A DNA stretch of 43,752 bases from JBOHBN01 sp050698355 (GTDB taxonomy: Bacteria; Actinomycetota; Actinomycetes; Streptosporangiales; WHST01), in NCBI GenBank assembly GCA_050698355.1, contig JBOHBN010000274.1, positions 1 to 43,752 on the forward strand, read 5' to 3'. Made by a program: the position numbers and the translations under genes. This document shows, in pieces, positions 1-7,542 of the stretch (position 1 is its first letter; each line of letters starts with the position of its first letter). The notes beneath the pieces are model-generated. The model worked only from the letters and a program-made list of their open reading frames with translations. It made no database searches and was not told where the DNA came from.

Positions 1-190
1 TGTACGCGACGGCGAGGCAGAACGGCACGCCGACCAGGCCGATGATGTAGAGGATCGAAGGCAGCAGCATCGCCGCGGCGAGCGGGCCCTCACGTTCCAG
101 CAGGTGGCCGCGCCGACGCGGACGGGCGGTGCGCGGTCGCCGCGCCTCGGTGCCCTCGGTAGCGGTCGCCGCCACGTCGCCGTGACTCAC
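1..190 (-). CDS. ABC sugar transporter permease, N-terminal part (cut by window edge)
   Basis: Reading leftwards from a GTG at 190-188, the first 63 codons are open to the window edge. The N-terminus is a charged Arg/Thr-rich cytoplasmic stretch (residues 1-36), followed by a hydrophobic segment with LPSILYIIGLVGVPF around residues 41-60. That is the first membrane helix expected of a MalF/UgpA-type permease. The GTG overlaps the TGA of the ATPase gene, so the two are translationally coupled. The order binding protein, ATPase, permease on one strand supports a carbohydrate-type importer. The substrate cannot be told, and the EAA loop lies outside the window. Confidence 0.75.
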   Translation of the reverse strand, partial: MSHGDVAATATEGTEARRPRTARPRRRGHLLEREGPLAAAMLLPSILYIIGLVGVPFCLAVAY

Positions 191-1236
191 GGGTCACCGC
201 TTTCCACCCGCTTGGGCTCGGCGCGCTCGCCGGTGCTGGTGTCGAAGAAACGCAGGTCGGCGGCCCGTACGACGAACTCCTCTGCCTCGTCGGCGTGCAT
301 CTCGGTGTCGACGGTGACGGGCAGCACCGCCCGGATCCGGGTGTCCTTGCCCAGCTCGGGCGCGACACCGACAACGTGCCGCTCGGCGCCGAGGTTCTCG
401 ACCTGCTGCACGTGGAACGGCGTGACCACGTCGCCGTCGCGTGTGGGCACCGCCGCGCGTGGCAGGAACCGCTCCGGTCGGAAGCCGAGCAGGTGATCGT
501 CGCGCTCGATCAGGTTCATCGGCGGCGCGCCGACGAACGTGGCCACGAACGTGTCCGCCGGATGGTGGTAGATCTCGTCCGGCACGCCGAGCTGGCGCAG
601 CCGCCCCTGGGACAGCACGGCGATCCGGTCGCCCATGCCCATCGCCTCGACCTGGTCGTGGGTGACATACACCGTGGTGGTGCCGACCCGCTGCTGGAAC
701 TCCTTCAGGTCGACCCGCGCCGCGGCGCGCAGCTTCGCGTCCAGGTTGGAAAGCGGCTCGTCGAGCAGGAACACCTGCGGTTCGCGTACGAGCGCGCGGG
801 CGAGCGCGACCCGCTGCCGCTCGCCGCCCGACAGCGCCCGCGGCCGGCGGTCGAGCAGATGGTCGATACCGAGCAGCTCCGCGGCCCACGCCGTCTTGCG
901 CGCGCGCTCCTCCTTGGCGATCTTCTCCGCCTTCAGCGGGAAACCGATGTTGTTCCTGATCGTCTTGTGCGGGTATAGCGCGTAGCTCTGGAAGACCATC
1001 GCGATCTCGCGCATCCGCGGCGGCAGCCCGGCCATCGGCTCGCCCCCGATGTAGATCTCGCCCGAGCTGGGTTGCTCGAGGCCCGCGATGAGCCGCAGCA
1101 GCGTGGTCTTGCCGCATCCGGACGGGCCGAGCAGGACGAGGAACTCACCCTCGCGGGTCGCACAGTCGATGTGGTCGACGGCGAGGACCTTCCCGTCGAA
1201 CCGCTTGGTGAGCTCCTTGACCTCCAGGACCGCCAT
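187..1236 (-). CDS. ABC transporter ATP-binding protein, MalK/UgpC type
   Basis: This 349-residue protein would energise sugar import at the inner face of the membrane. Visible motifs are Walker A GPSGCGKTT (residues 37-45), Q-loop VFQ (81-83), signature LSGGERQ (135-141), Walker B VFLLDEP (155-161) and the switch histidine in VTHDQ (His193). After about residue 235 the chain continues as a TOBE/OB-type C-terminal domain (around LLGFRPE), typical of MalK, MsmK and UgpC proteins; the length fits that family. The ATG at 1236 has only a weak ribosome binding site and directly follows the TAA of a possible small ORF (1237-1326). A permease follows with overlapping stop and start. Substrate specificity cannot be read from an ATPase of this class. 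Confidence 0.93.
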   Translation of the reverse strand: MAVLEVKELTKRFDGKVLAVDHIDCATREGEFLVLLGPSGCGKTTLLRLIAGLEQPSSGEIYIGGEPMAGLPPRMREIAMVFQSYALYPHKTIRNNIGFPLKAEKIAKEERARKTAWAAELLGIDHLLDRRPRALSGGERQRVALARALVREPQVFLLDEPLSNLDAKLRAAARVDLKEFQQRVGTTTVYVTHDQVEAMGMGDRIAVLSQGRLRQLGVPDEIYHHPADTFVATFVGAPPMNLIERDDHLLGFRPERFLPRAAVPTRDGDVVTPFHVQQVENLGAERHVVGVAPELGKDTRIRAVLPVTVDTEMHADEAEEFVVRAADLRFFDTSTGERAEPKRVESGDP

Positions 1237-1326
1237 TTAGAGCGTCCGCCAATAGGGAAGTTGCCTGACTCGCGGGCCCCCGTATCCCGCCTCGCTGCGT
1301 TGTCGTCGTCGCCCGATGGGCCGCAT
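1237..1326 (-). CDS. possible 29-residue Arg-rich coupled small ORF
   Basis: On the minus strand a very strong ribosome binding site (GGAGGAGGAG, complement of 1331-1340) lies 4 nt before an ATG at 1326-1324. That ATG opens 29 codons beginning MRPIGRRRQRSEAG and ending WRTL. The TAA stop abuts the ATG of the ABC ATPase gene (TAAATG), and the ATPase itself has no good Shine-Dalgarno. The arrangement suggests translational coupling or a leader peptide in the 180-nt gap between binding protein and ATPase. The peptide has 8 Arg, no recognisable domain and ordinary GC-rich composition. It may equally be a chance ORF. Confidence 0.3.
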   Translation of the reverse strand: MRPIGRRRQRSEAGYGGPRVRQLPYWRTL

Positions 1327-1415
1327 CGCTCTCCTCCTCCGCCTTGCGAGCCGGGCGCGGATGACCCGCTCGCTTATAATCCGGCGCTCCTGCCGGACAA
1401 AGCCGGCGGACGCTC

Positions 1416-2831
1416 TCACCCCACCAGGCCCTTGCTGTGCCACTTGGCGAAAATCTTCTCGCACTGCGCGTGCGCCTGCTTCACCGCCTGCTCGGGGCTG
1501 AGCTTGCCGCGGGCGGCCTTGGCCATCATCTGCGGGATGACGAAGGTGTTGAACACCTCGCCGATCGCGGCGTTCGCCGGCCCGGGGTGCCCGACGTTGG
1601 TGCTCCAGTTCTTCGCCGTGCCCAGCACCTCGAGCTTGTTCGCCGGCTTGGACCCGAACGGGTCGTCGGCGACCCAGTCATCCAGGTGCGGCACGGTGTC
1701 GGGGAAGGACGGGAAGTCGTACAGCTGGGAGTTGTACGTCACCGCGGGCGCGTTCGCCGACAGGTTCAGCAGGAACTCCTTGGCCGCGTCGACGTTCTTG
1801 GCGAACTTCGGCACCACGTACACCGCGATCACGTGCTCGCTGGCGAACTGGAGGCCGTGCGGCCCCTTCAGAGCGGGAGTGAACCAGATGTCGTTGGCGA
1901 CCTTGGTCTGCCCACCCTGCGCCGTGCGGTAGGCCGAGATCGAGTTGAGGATGTACGAGAGCTTGCCGGCGGCAAGGCCCTGGTTGTTCGACGCGGCGTT
2001 CCAGGAGAACACCGAGCTGGTCATCGTCTGCTTGTAGAGCTTGGTCATGTACTCGACCGCAGCGATCGTCTCCGGCGAGTTGAGTACGACCGTCTGGTGC
2101 TTGTCCTGGATGGAGCCGCCGAACGACCAGATCATCGCCCGGGCCGCCATGTTGGAGTCGATCTCGTTGGACATGCCGATGCACATCGGCGCGCCGTTCT
2201 TCTTGATCTCCGTGCCGCCCTTGAGCAGGTCGTCCCACGTGCGCGGGCCGTTTGCCATGCCGACTTTCTTCCACAGGCTCTTGCGGTAGTCGCCCGGGTC
2301 GGGCACCCAGCCGTGGCAGTAGCCGTACCACTTGTCGGTCGTGGGGTTGTAGCTACACTGCTTGGCCCACGGGACCTGCTTGCCGAAGCGCTTTTGCGCC
2401 TCGGCGTTGACGTCGGCCAGATCGACCACGCTCTGCTCGATCGACGACGGCGGGGAGATCCACATGATGAGGTCGTGGCCGCTTCCGGCGGAGATTTCCG
2501 AGCTGGTCCTGGGAACGATGTCGGCGTAGTTGATGTGGTCGACCTTCGCGTCGACGCCGACGTGCTTGCCCCACTGCTGTACGTACGGGTCGAACCACTT
2601 GTCGTAGTGCGGCACGAAGTGGCTCCACTGCAGGATGCGCAGCTTGCCGGACAGCTTCGTGGACGGCTCTAGGAACGTCGGGGAGGGCGCGGGTGACGCC
2701 GTACTCGACGCGCCGCCCCCCGCTCCCTCGGTGCCCGGCGCCTTGCTGCAGGCAGTGGTCAGGGCCGCGAGCGCGGAGAGCTCGATGAATCGGCGGCGCG
2801 AGAGGTGATTGGAGGAGTTTTCTCTTGGCAC
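1416..2831 (-). CDS. ABC transporter extracellular solute-binding lipoprotein
   Basis: This 471-residue protein is the substrate receptor of the ABC importer encoded downstream. The N-terminus has a twin-arginine motif (SRRRFIEL, residues 11-18) followed by a short hydrophobic stretch ending TTAC. It therefore looks like a Tat-exported lipoprotein anchored outside the membrane; the lipobox is imperfect (Thr at -3). After a Ser/Pro/Gly-rich linker the chain resembles the sugar-binding family of MalE/UgpB size and composition, with phrases such as LRILQWSHFVPHYDKW and GHDLIMWISPP. The GTG at 2831 was chosen because GGGAGGGA precedes it by 4-5 nt. It is divergent from metK. The sugar bound cannot be inferred. 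Confidence 0.9.
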   Translation of the reverse strand: MPRENSSNHLSRRRFIELSALAALTTACSKAPGTEGAGGGASSTASPAPSPTFLEPSTKLSGKLRILQWSHFVPHYDKWFDPYVQQWGKHVGVDAKVDHINYADIVPRTSSEISAGSGHDLIMWISPPSSIEQSVVDLADVNAEAQKRFGKQVPWAKQCSYNPTTDKWYGYCHGWVPDPGDYRKSLWKKVGMANGPRTWDDLLKGGTEIKKNGAPMCIGMSNEIDSNMAARAMIWSFGGSIQDKHQTVVLNSPETIAAVEYMTKLYKQTMTSSVFSWNAASNNQGLAAGKLSYILNSISAYRTAQGGQTKVANDIWFTPALKGPHGLQFASEHVIAVYVVPKFAKNVDAAKEFLLNLSANAPAVTYNSQLYDFPSFPDTVPHLDDWVADDPFGSKPANKLEVLGTAKNWSTNVGHPGPANAAIGEVFNTFVIPQMMAKAARGKLSPEQAVKQAHAQCEKIFAKWHSKGLVG

Positions 2832-3110
2832 GATCGTCCCTCCCTGGCTGTGGGCGCGTGGTACCGCGTGAGCGTGATCACATTATCGTGCGCCCCCGCA
2901 GGGCGATCCGGCAAAGCGTGCAAGGCGTCGCTTCGATAACGGCCGGGGCGGGACCGACTGTCGAGTGCGGCGATCACCCGCTGTGAACGGCGGCGGCCGA
3001 GCAGGGGCCTTCACCGCCGGTCCGTATGGGCTCGCGGGGGGACAATCGGTAAACTCGGTCCGGAGCATCAGCGTGGCTGCTCGCCAAATGTTCCCGACCG
3101 GAGGAGTTCC
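2832..3110. promoter_or_regulatory. divergent intergenic region between binding protein and metK
   Basis: This 279-nt region must hold the promoters of the leftward ABC operon and of rightward metK. A perfect 8-bp palindrome GTGATCAC at 2874-2881, next to GATAAT on the minus strand (complement of 2882-2887), is a possible operator/-10 for the transporter. GGAGGAG at 3100-3106 is the metK ribosome binding site. I see no S-adenosylmethionine riboswitch fold or conserved core. Promoter assignments here are weak. Confidence 0.35.
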
Positions 3111-4307
3111 GTGTCTAGTAGTCGCCTGTTTACGTCCGAGTCCGTCACCGAGGGGCATCCCGACAAGATCGCCGACCAGATCAGCGACTCGGTCCTCGAC
3201 GCCCTGATCGCCCAGGACCCGAATAGCCGGGTTGCCGTGGAGACGCTGCTCACGACCGGGCTCGTGCACGTGGCGGGCGAGGTGACCACGAACGCGTACG
3301 TGGAGATCCCGCAGATCGTCCGGGACCGCGTGCTCGAGATCGGATACGACTCCTCGGCGAAGGGTTTCGACGGCTCTTCGTGCGGCGTGTCGGTTTCGCT
3401 CGGATCGCAGTCGCCCGACATCGCGCAGGGTGTCGATGACGCCTGGGAGGAGCGTTCCGAGCACTCGGTCGACCCGCTCGACCGGCAGGGCGCCGGTGAC
3501 CAGGGCATGATGTTCGGCTACGCGTGCAACGAGACGCCGCAGCTGATGCCGCTGCCGATCACCCTGGCGCATGAGCTCGCGCGCCAGCTCGCCCACGTCC
3601 GCAAGGATGGCCAGGTGCCGTACCTGCGCCCGGACGGCAAGACCCAGGTCACGGTGGAGTACGACGGCATCAAGCCGGTCCGGCTCGACACCGTCGTGGT
3701 CTCCTCGCAGCACGCCGCCGACGTCGACCTCGACAAGCTGCTCACCCCCGACGTGCGCGAGCAGGTCGTCCGGCCGGTGCTCGAGCGCCTGGACGTCGAC
3801 ACCCGCGGGTACAAGCTGCTCGTCAACCCGACCGGCAGGTTCGAGGTCGGCGGGCCGATGGGCGACGCCGGACTGACCGGCCGCAAGATCATCATGGACA
3901 CGTACGGCGGGATGGGCCGGCACGGCGGCGGCGCGTTCTCCGGCAAGGACCCGTCCAAGGTCGACAGGTCGGCGTGCTACGCGATGCGCTGGGTCGCCAA
4001 GAACATCATCGCCGCGGGCTTCGCCGAGCGGTGCGAGGTGCAGGTCGCGTACGCGATCGGCAAGGCGCAGCCGGTGGGCGTGTTCGTCGAGACGTTCGGC
4101 ACCGAGCACCTGCCGGTGGAGCAGATCGAGAAGGCCGTCGCGGAGACCTTCGACCTGCGGCCCGCCGCGATCGTTCGCGACCTCGACCTGCTGCGGCCGA
4201 TCTACGCCGAGACCGCGCGGTACGGCCACTTCGGCCGCACCGACCAGGACTTCGGCTGGGAGCGCACCAACCGCGTCGACCAGCTCCGTACGGTCGTCGG
4301 CGCCTGA
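3111..4307 (+). CDS. metK: S-adenosylmethionine synthetase
   Basis: This cytosolic enzyme makes S-adenosylmethionine from methionine and ATP, and here is 398 residues, the family's normal length. Diagnostic motifs are all present: SESVTEGHPDKIADQISD at the N-terminus, the GAGDQGMMFGYACNE hexapeptide region, and the glycine-rich phosphate loop GGGAFSGKDPSKVDRS. The C-terminus GHFGR..DFGWE is also typical. The GTG start at 3111 follows GGAGGAG by 4 nt. The gene heads metK-priA-fmt-rsmB-rpe, a common actinobacterial order. The genes usually found upstream (gmk, rpoZ, coaBC) are absent here, replaced by the ABC transporter. A 44-bp palindrome begins 9 nt after the stop. Confidence 0.98.
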   Translation: MSSSRLFTSESVTEGHPDKIADQISDSVLDALIAQDPNSRVAVETLLTTGLVHVAGEVTTNAYVEIPQIVRDRVLEIGYDSSAKGFDGSSCGVSVSLGSQSPDIAQGVDDAWEERSEHSVDPLDRQGAGDQGMMFGYACNETPQLMPLPITLAHELARQLAHVRKDGQVPYLRPDGKTQVTVEYDGIKPVRLDTVVVSSQHAADVDLDKLLTPDVREQVVRPVLERLDVDTRGYKLLVNPTGRFEVGGPMGDAGLTGRKIIMDTYGGMGRHGGGAFSGKDPSKVDRSACYAMRWVAKNIIAAGFAERCEVQVAYAIGKAQPVGVFVETFGTEHLPVEQIEKAVAETFDLRPAAIVRDLDLLRPIYAETARYGHFGRTDQDFGWERTNRVDQLRTVVGA

Positions 4308-4316
4308 GCCGATGAG

Positions 4317-4360
4317 TTGTCAGTGTCTGGTTGACCTATAGCTCGACCAGACACTGACAA
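4317..4360. repeat. intergenic palindrome, family A copy 1
   Basis: This 44-bp inverted repeat has 20-nt arms that pair at 18 of 20 positions around a TATA centre. It begins TTGTCAGTGTCTGG and ends CCAGACACTGACAA. It lies 9 nt after the metK stop and 37 nt before priA. It matches the copy at 39036-39079 in all but a few positions. There is no T-run after the right arm, so it is not a canonical intrinsic terminator, although a 3'-end or terminator role is plausible. Confidence 0.9.
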
Positions 4361-4397
4361 GTCGCGTCCCGTCGTTGGAGTCCGGTACAACGGGTCC

Positions 4398-6425
4398 GTG
4401 AGCGATCAGGAGGCCGAGCAGCTGGCGCTCGTACGCGCCGGCGCCCGGCGCGGGCGGCGCGCCAAGCCCGCGCGGACCCCGGCGGAGCGGCTCCCGGTCG
4501 CGCGGGTCGCCCTCGACGTCTCACTGGCGCACCTCGACCGCCCCTTCGACTACCTCGTCCCCGCCGGGGACGACGAGCGGTGCGTGCCCGGCTGCCGGGT
4601 GCGCGCCAGGCTCGCCGGCGCCCTGGTCGACGGTTACGTCCTGGAGCGGGTCGAGCGCAGCGAGCACGCGGGCAGGCTCGCCTACCTCGACCGGGTGGTG
4701 TCCGCCGAACCCGTCCTCGCCCCCGAGATCGCCGACCTCGCCAGGCACATCGCGGACCGGTACGCGGGCACCCTCGCCGACGTGCTGCGGCTCGCGGTCC
4801 CCCCGCGACACGCCAAGGTCGAGGCCGAGGAGGGCGCGCACCCGTCCCCTCCGCCGAGCACGCCCGCCACGAGCGGCTGGATGGCGTACGCGCGGGGCGA
4901 CGCGTTCCTGCGCGCCCTGGCGGACGGGCGCACGGCGCGTGCGGTGTGGGACGCCCTGCCGGGCGAGGACTGGCCGTCCCTGGTGGCGGCCGCGGCCGGT
5001 ACCTCCAACGCCGCCGGCAGGGGCGCGCTCGTCGTCGTGCCGGATCAGCGCGACCTCGCCAGGGTCGGCGACGCGCTCGAGCGCACCGTCGGGCCGTCGG
5101 GCTACGTAACGCTGACCGCGGACCTCGGGCCGGCCGAGCGGTACCGCCGGTGGCTGGCGATCTGCCGCGGCACCGTACGGGTCGTCGCGGGCACCCGCGC
5201 CGCCATGTTCGCACCGGTCACCGACCTCGGGCTGGTGGTGTGCTGGGACGACGGCGACGACCTGCACAGCGAGCCACGGGCGCCGTACCCGCACGTCCGT
5301 GAGGTGCTCTGCCTGCGCTCCCACCTGCAGGGCGCCGCGGTGTTCGTCGGCGGCTACGCGCGCACCCCCGAGGCCGCGCAGCTCGTACGCACGGGCTGGG
5401 CGCACACGATCGGGGCCGACCGTGCCACGACGCGGGCGCGGATGCCCGCGGTCCGGCCCTCCGGCGACGACGCCGAGCTGGCCCGCGACGCGGCCGCGCG
5501 CAGCGCCCGGTTGCCGCACCTGGCGTGGCAGACGGCGAAGGACGCGCTGGCGCACGGGCCCGTACTGGTACAGACGCCGCGGCGCGGGTACGTGCCGTCC
5601 CTGGCCTGTTCGAGCTGCCGGGCCACCGCCCGCTGCCGCAACTGCGGCGGGCCGCTGGCCGCGCACCGAGGCGGCGACGCCCAGCCCAGCTGCGGCTGGT
5701 GCGGGCAGCTCGCCGCCGGCTGGCGATGCCCGTCCTGCGGCGGCGGCAACCTGCGCGCGATCGTCGTCGGCGCGGCGCGTACGGCCGAGGAGCTGGGCCG
5801 CGCCTTCCCGGGCGTCGCGGTCCGGATGAGCGGTGGCGACGCGACGGTGCTGACCGAGGTCGCGAACCGCCCGGAGCTGGTGGTCGCGACGCCCGGCGCG
5901 GAGCCCGTCGCCGCGGAGGGGTACGCGGCGGCGCTGCTGCTCGACGGGTGGGCGCTGCTCGGCCGTGCCGACCTGCGGGCGGGGGAGGAGACGCTGCGCC
6001 GGTGGGCCAACGCGTGCGCCCTCGTCCGGTCGGGTACGGCCGGTGGTCGCGTCGTCGTTCTCGCGGACGCGGCGCTGCGTCCCGTGCAGGCGCTGGTGCG
6101 CTGGGACCCGGCCGGCTTCGCCGAACGGGAGCTGGCCGAACGCGCCGAGCTGCGGTTCCCGCCCGCGGCCCGCGCCGCCGCGGTCACCGGCTCCCTTGAG
6201 GCCGTCGAGGCGGCTGTAGCCACCGACGCGCTGCCGCCGCACGCGGACGTGCTCGGTCCCGTGCCGGTCGAGCGTGCCGAGGACACGGCCCGTGCGGTAG
6301 TACGGGTACCGCGCCGCGACGGGCCCGCATTGGCACGCGCGCTGCGCGCCGCCCAAGCCGTACGCAGCGCGAACAAGACCGGCGGCCAGCTACGCGTCCA
6401 GATCGACCCGCTGGACGTGCTCTGA
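4398..6425 (+). CDS. priA: PriA-like primosomal protein without helicase motifs
   Basis: This 675-residue protein belongs to the replication restart PriA family. The N-terminal 3'-DNA-binding domain is recognisable (VALDVSLAHLDRPFDYLVP, residues ~36-54, and the following GCRVRARLAG). Eight cysteines in CxxC pairs between residues ~404 and ~447 (CSSC, CRNC, CGWC, CPSC) keep the zinc-binding insertion. The ATPase core is degenerate: there is no GxGKT Walker A before VVVPDQ, and the DEEH-type Walker B is replaced by CWDDGDD. Loss of helicase activity is known for actinobacterial PriA, so the protein probably works as a structural or DNA-binding factor. GTG start at 4398. Confidence 0.92.
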   Translation: MSDQEAEQLALVRAGARRGRRAKPARTPAERLPVARVALDVSLAHLDRPFDYLVPAGDDERCVPGCRVRARLAGALVDGYVLERVERSEHAGRLAYLDRVVSAEPVLAPEIADLARHIADRYAGTLADVLRLAVPPRHAKVEAEEGAHPSPPPSTPATSGWMAYARGDAFLRALADGRTARAVWDALPGEDWPSLVAAAAGTSNAAGRGALVVVPDQRDLARVGDALERTVGPSGYVTLTADLGPAERYRRWLAICRGTVRVVAGTRAAMFAPVTDLGLVVCWDDGDDLHSEPRAPYPHVREVLCLRSHLQGAAVFVGGYARTPEAAQLVRTGWAHTIGADRATTRARMPAVRPSGDDAELARDAAARSARLPHLAWQTAKDALAHGPVLVQTPRRGYVPSLACSSCRATARCRNCGGPLAAHRGGDAQPSCGWCGQLAAGWRCPSCGGGNLRAIVVGAARTAEELGRAFPGVAVRMSGGDATVLTEVANRPELVVATPGAEPVAAEGYAAALLLDGWALLGRADLRAGEETLRRWANACALVRSGTAGGRVVVLADAALRPVQALVRWDPAGFAERELAERAELRFPPAARAAAVTGSLEAVEAAVATDALPPHADVLGPVPVERAEDTARAVVRVPRRDGPALARALRAAQAVRSANKTGGQLRVQIDPLDVL

Positions 6426-6465
6426 CCGCGTTGTGCTGTTGCATCCGACGGCCGGTCACACCTGC

Positions 6466-6556
6466 GAAGTCGATCACGGTAAGTACCCGCGCACGTCCCT
6501 GCTCGGCGTGTCGCCCGTCCGCACTGCGCCTTCGCATACTTACCGTGATCGACTTC
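6466..6556. repeat. intergenic palindrome, family B copy 1
   Basis: Two perfectly complementary 20-nt arms, GAAGTCGATCACGGTAAGTA (6466-6485) and its reverse complement (6537-6556), flank a 51-nt GC-rich spacer. The arms resemble the outer arms of the copies at 22029 and 37484 (GATCACGGTA core), but the inner CTGCAG-centred hairpin of those copies is absent. It lies between priA (40 nt after its stop) and fmt. Confidence 0.8.
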
Positions 6557-6621
6557 GGCACGCCGCGCCTGTCGGCAACCGACGGGGCCGCGCCGCACGA
6601 GCGTTCGTAGACTGCGCCCTC

Positions 6622-7542
6622 GTGAGAATCGTCTTCGCCGGTACACCGGAGCCCGCCGTTCCGTCGCTGAACGCGGTGCTCGCCTCCCGGCACGAGCTGG
6701 TCGCCGCGGTCACCCGGCCCGACCGCCCCGCTGGCCGCGGTCGGCGCACGTCCGCGAGCCCCATCGCGGAGCGGGCGGCCGCCGCGGGCGTCGAGGTACT
6801 CAAGCCCGGCCTCGCGACCGATGCCGACTTCGTCGCCCGGCTGCGTGCTCTTCGCCCCGACTGCTGCGCGGTCGTCGCGTACGGCGCGCTGCTGCCCGAG
6901 CCACTGCTGAGGATCCCGACGTACGGGTGGATCAACCTGCACTTCTCCGTGCTGCCCGCGTGGCGCGGCGCCGCGCCGGTGCAGCACGCCATCAGGGCCG
7001 GCGACGACGTGACCGGCGCGACCGTCTTCTCCCTCGTCCGCGAGATGGACGCGGGACCGGTGTACGGCACCGTGACCGAGCCGGTCGGCAGCACCGACAC
7101 GACCGGCGGCCTAATCGACCGGCTCGCGGACTCCGGGGCGGACCTCCTCGTCCGCGTGCTCGACGGCATCGAGGAGGCGACGTTGCAGGCCGTACCACAG
7201 GCGGGCGAGCCGACGTACGCGCCGAAGGTGACCACCGCGGACGCTCGCATCGACTGGACCGCTCCCGCCCGCGCGGTGGACAGGCAGGTCAGGTCGGTGA
7301 CCCCCGCTCCGGGAGCGTGGACGCGGTTGCGCGGGCGCCGGCTGAAGCTGGGTCCGGTCGAGCCGCTGCCGGACGGGGCCGGGCCGGGTCTGGTGTCGGT
7401 GACGCGGCAGGGCGTCACCGTGGGCACCGCCGCCGGCTCGGTACGCCTCGGCACGGTGCAGCCGGAGGGACGGGGCCCGGTGGACGCGGGGGCCTGGGCG
7501 CGCGGCGTCCACGACCTGGATGGGGGTCGGCTCGGTGACTGA
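6622..7542 (+). CDS. fmt: methionyl-tRNA formyltransferase
   Basis: This enzyme formylates the initiator Met-tRNA using 10-formyltetrahydrofolate. The GTG at 6622 gives a 306-residue protein starting VRIVFAGTPEPAVPSL, the conserved N-terminus of the family. An open frame continues upstream to 6433, but it runs through a palindromic repeat and is not conserved. Catalytic features are NLHFSVLPAWRGAAPVQ (Asn and His of the formyl-transfer site) and the Asp in REMDAGPVY. The C-terminal third is the tRNA-binding OB-like domain. The stop overlaps the start of rsmB, so the two are translationally coupled. Confidence 0.97.
   Translation: MRIVFAGTPEPAVPSLNAVLASRHELVAAVTRPDRPAGRGRRTSASPIAERAAAAGVEVLKPGLATDADFVARLRALRPDCCAVVAYGALLPEPLLRIPTYGWINLHFSVLPAWRGAAPVQHAIRAGDDVTGATVFSLVREMDAGPVYGTVTEPVGSTDTTGGLIDRLADSGADLLVRVLDGIEEATLQAVPQAGEPTYAPKVTTADARIDWTAPARAVDRQVRSVTPAPGAWTRLRGRRLKLGPVEPLPDGAGPGLVSVTRQGVTVGTAAGSVRLGTVQPEGRGPVDAGAWARGVHDLDGGRLGD

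Noticed and set aside
1375..1380. Plus-strand TATAAT as a promoter
   Set aside because: No -35 box at a suitable distance and no plus-strand gene follows in this direction before 3111.
2832..3110. SAM riboswitch before metK
   Set aside because: I looked for SAM-type conserved cores and found none.
2883..4229. 448-codon open frame antisense to metK
   Set aside because: metK on the plus strand has all catalytic motifs; the antisense frame has none.
4521..6356. 611-codon open frame antisense to priA
   Set aside because: The composition is a shadow pattern and the plus-strand PriA motifs are unambiguous.
6433..6621. Longer fmt start at 6433
   Set aside because: It would translate through a family B repeat. 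The conserved Fmt N-terminus begins at GTG 6622.
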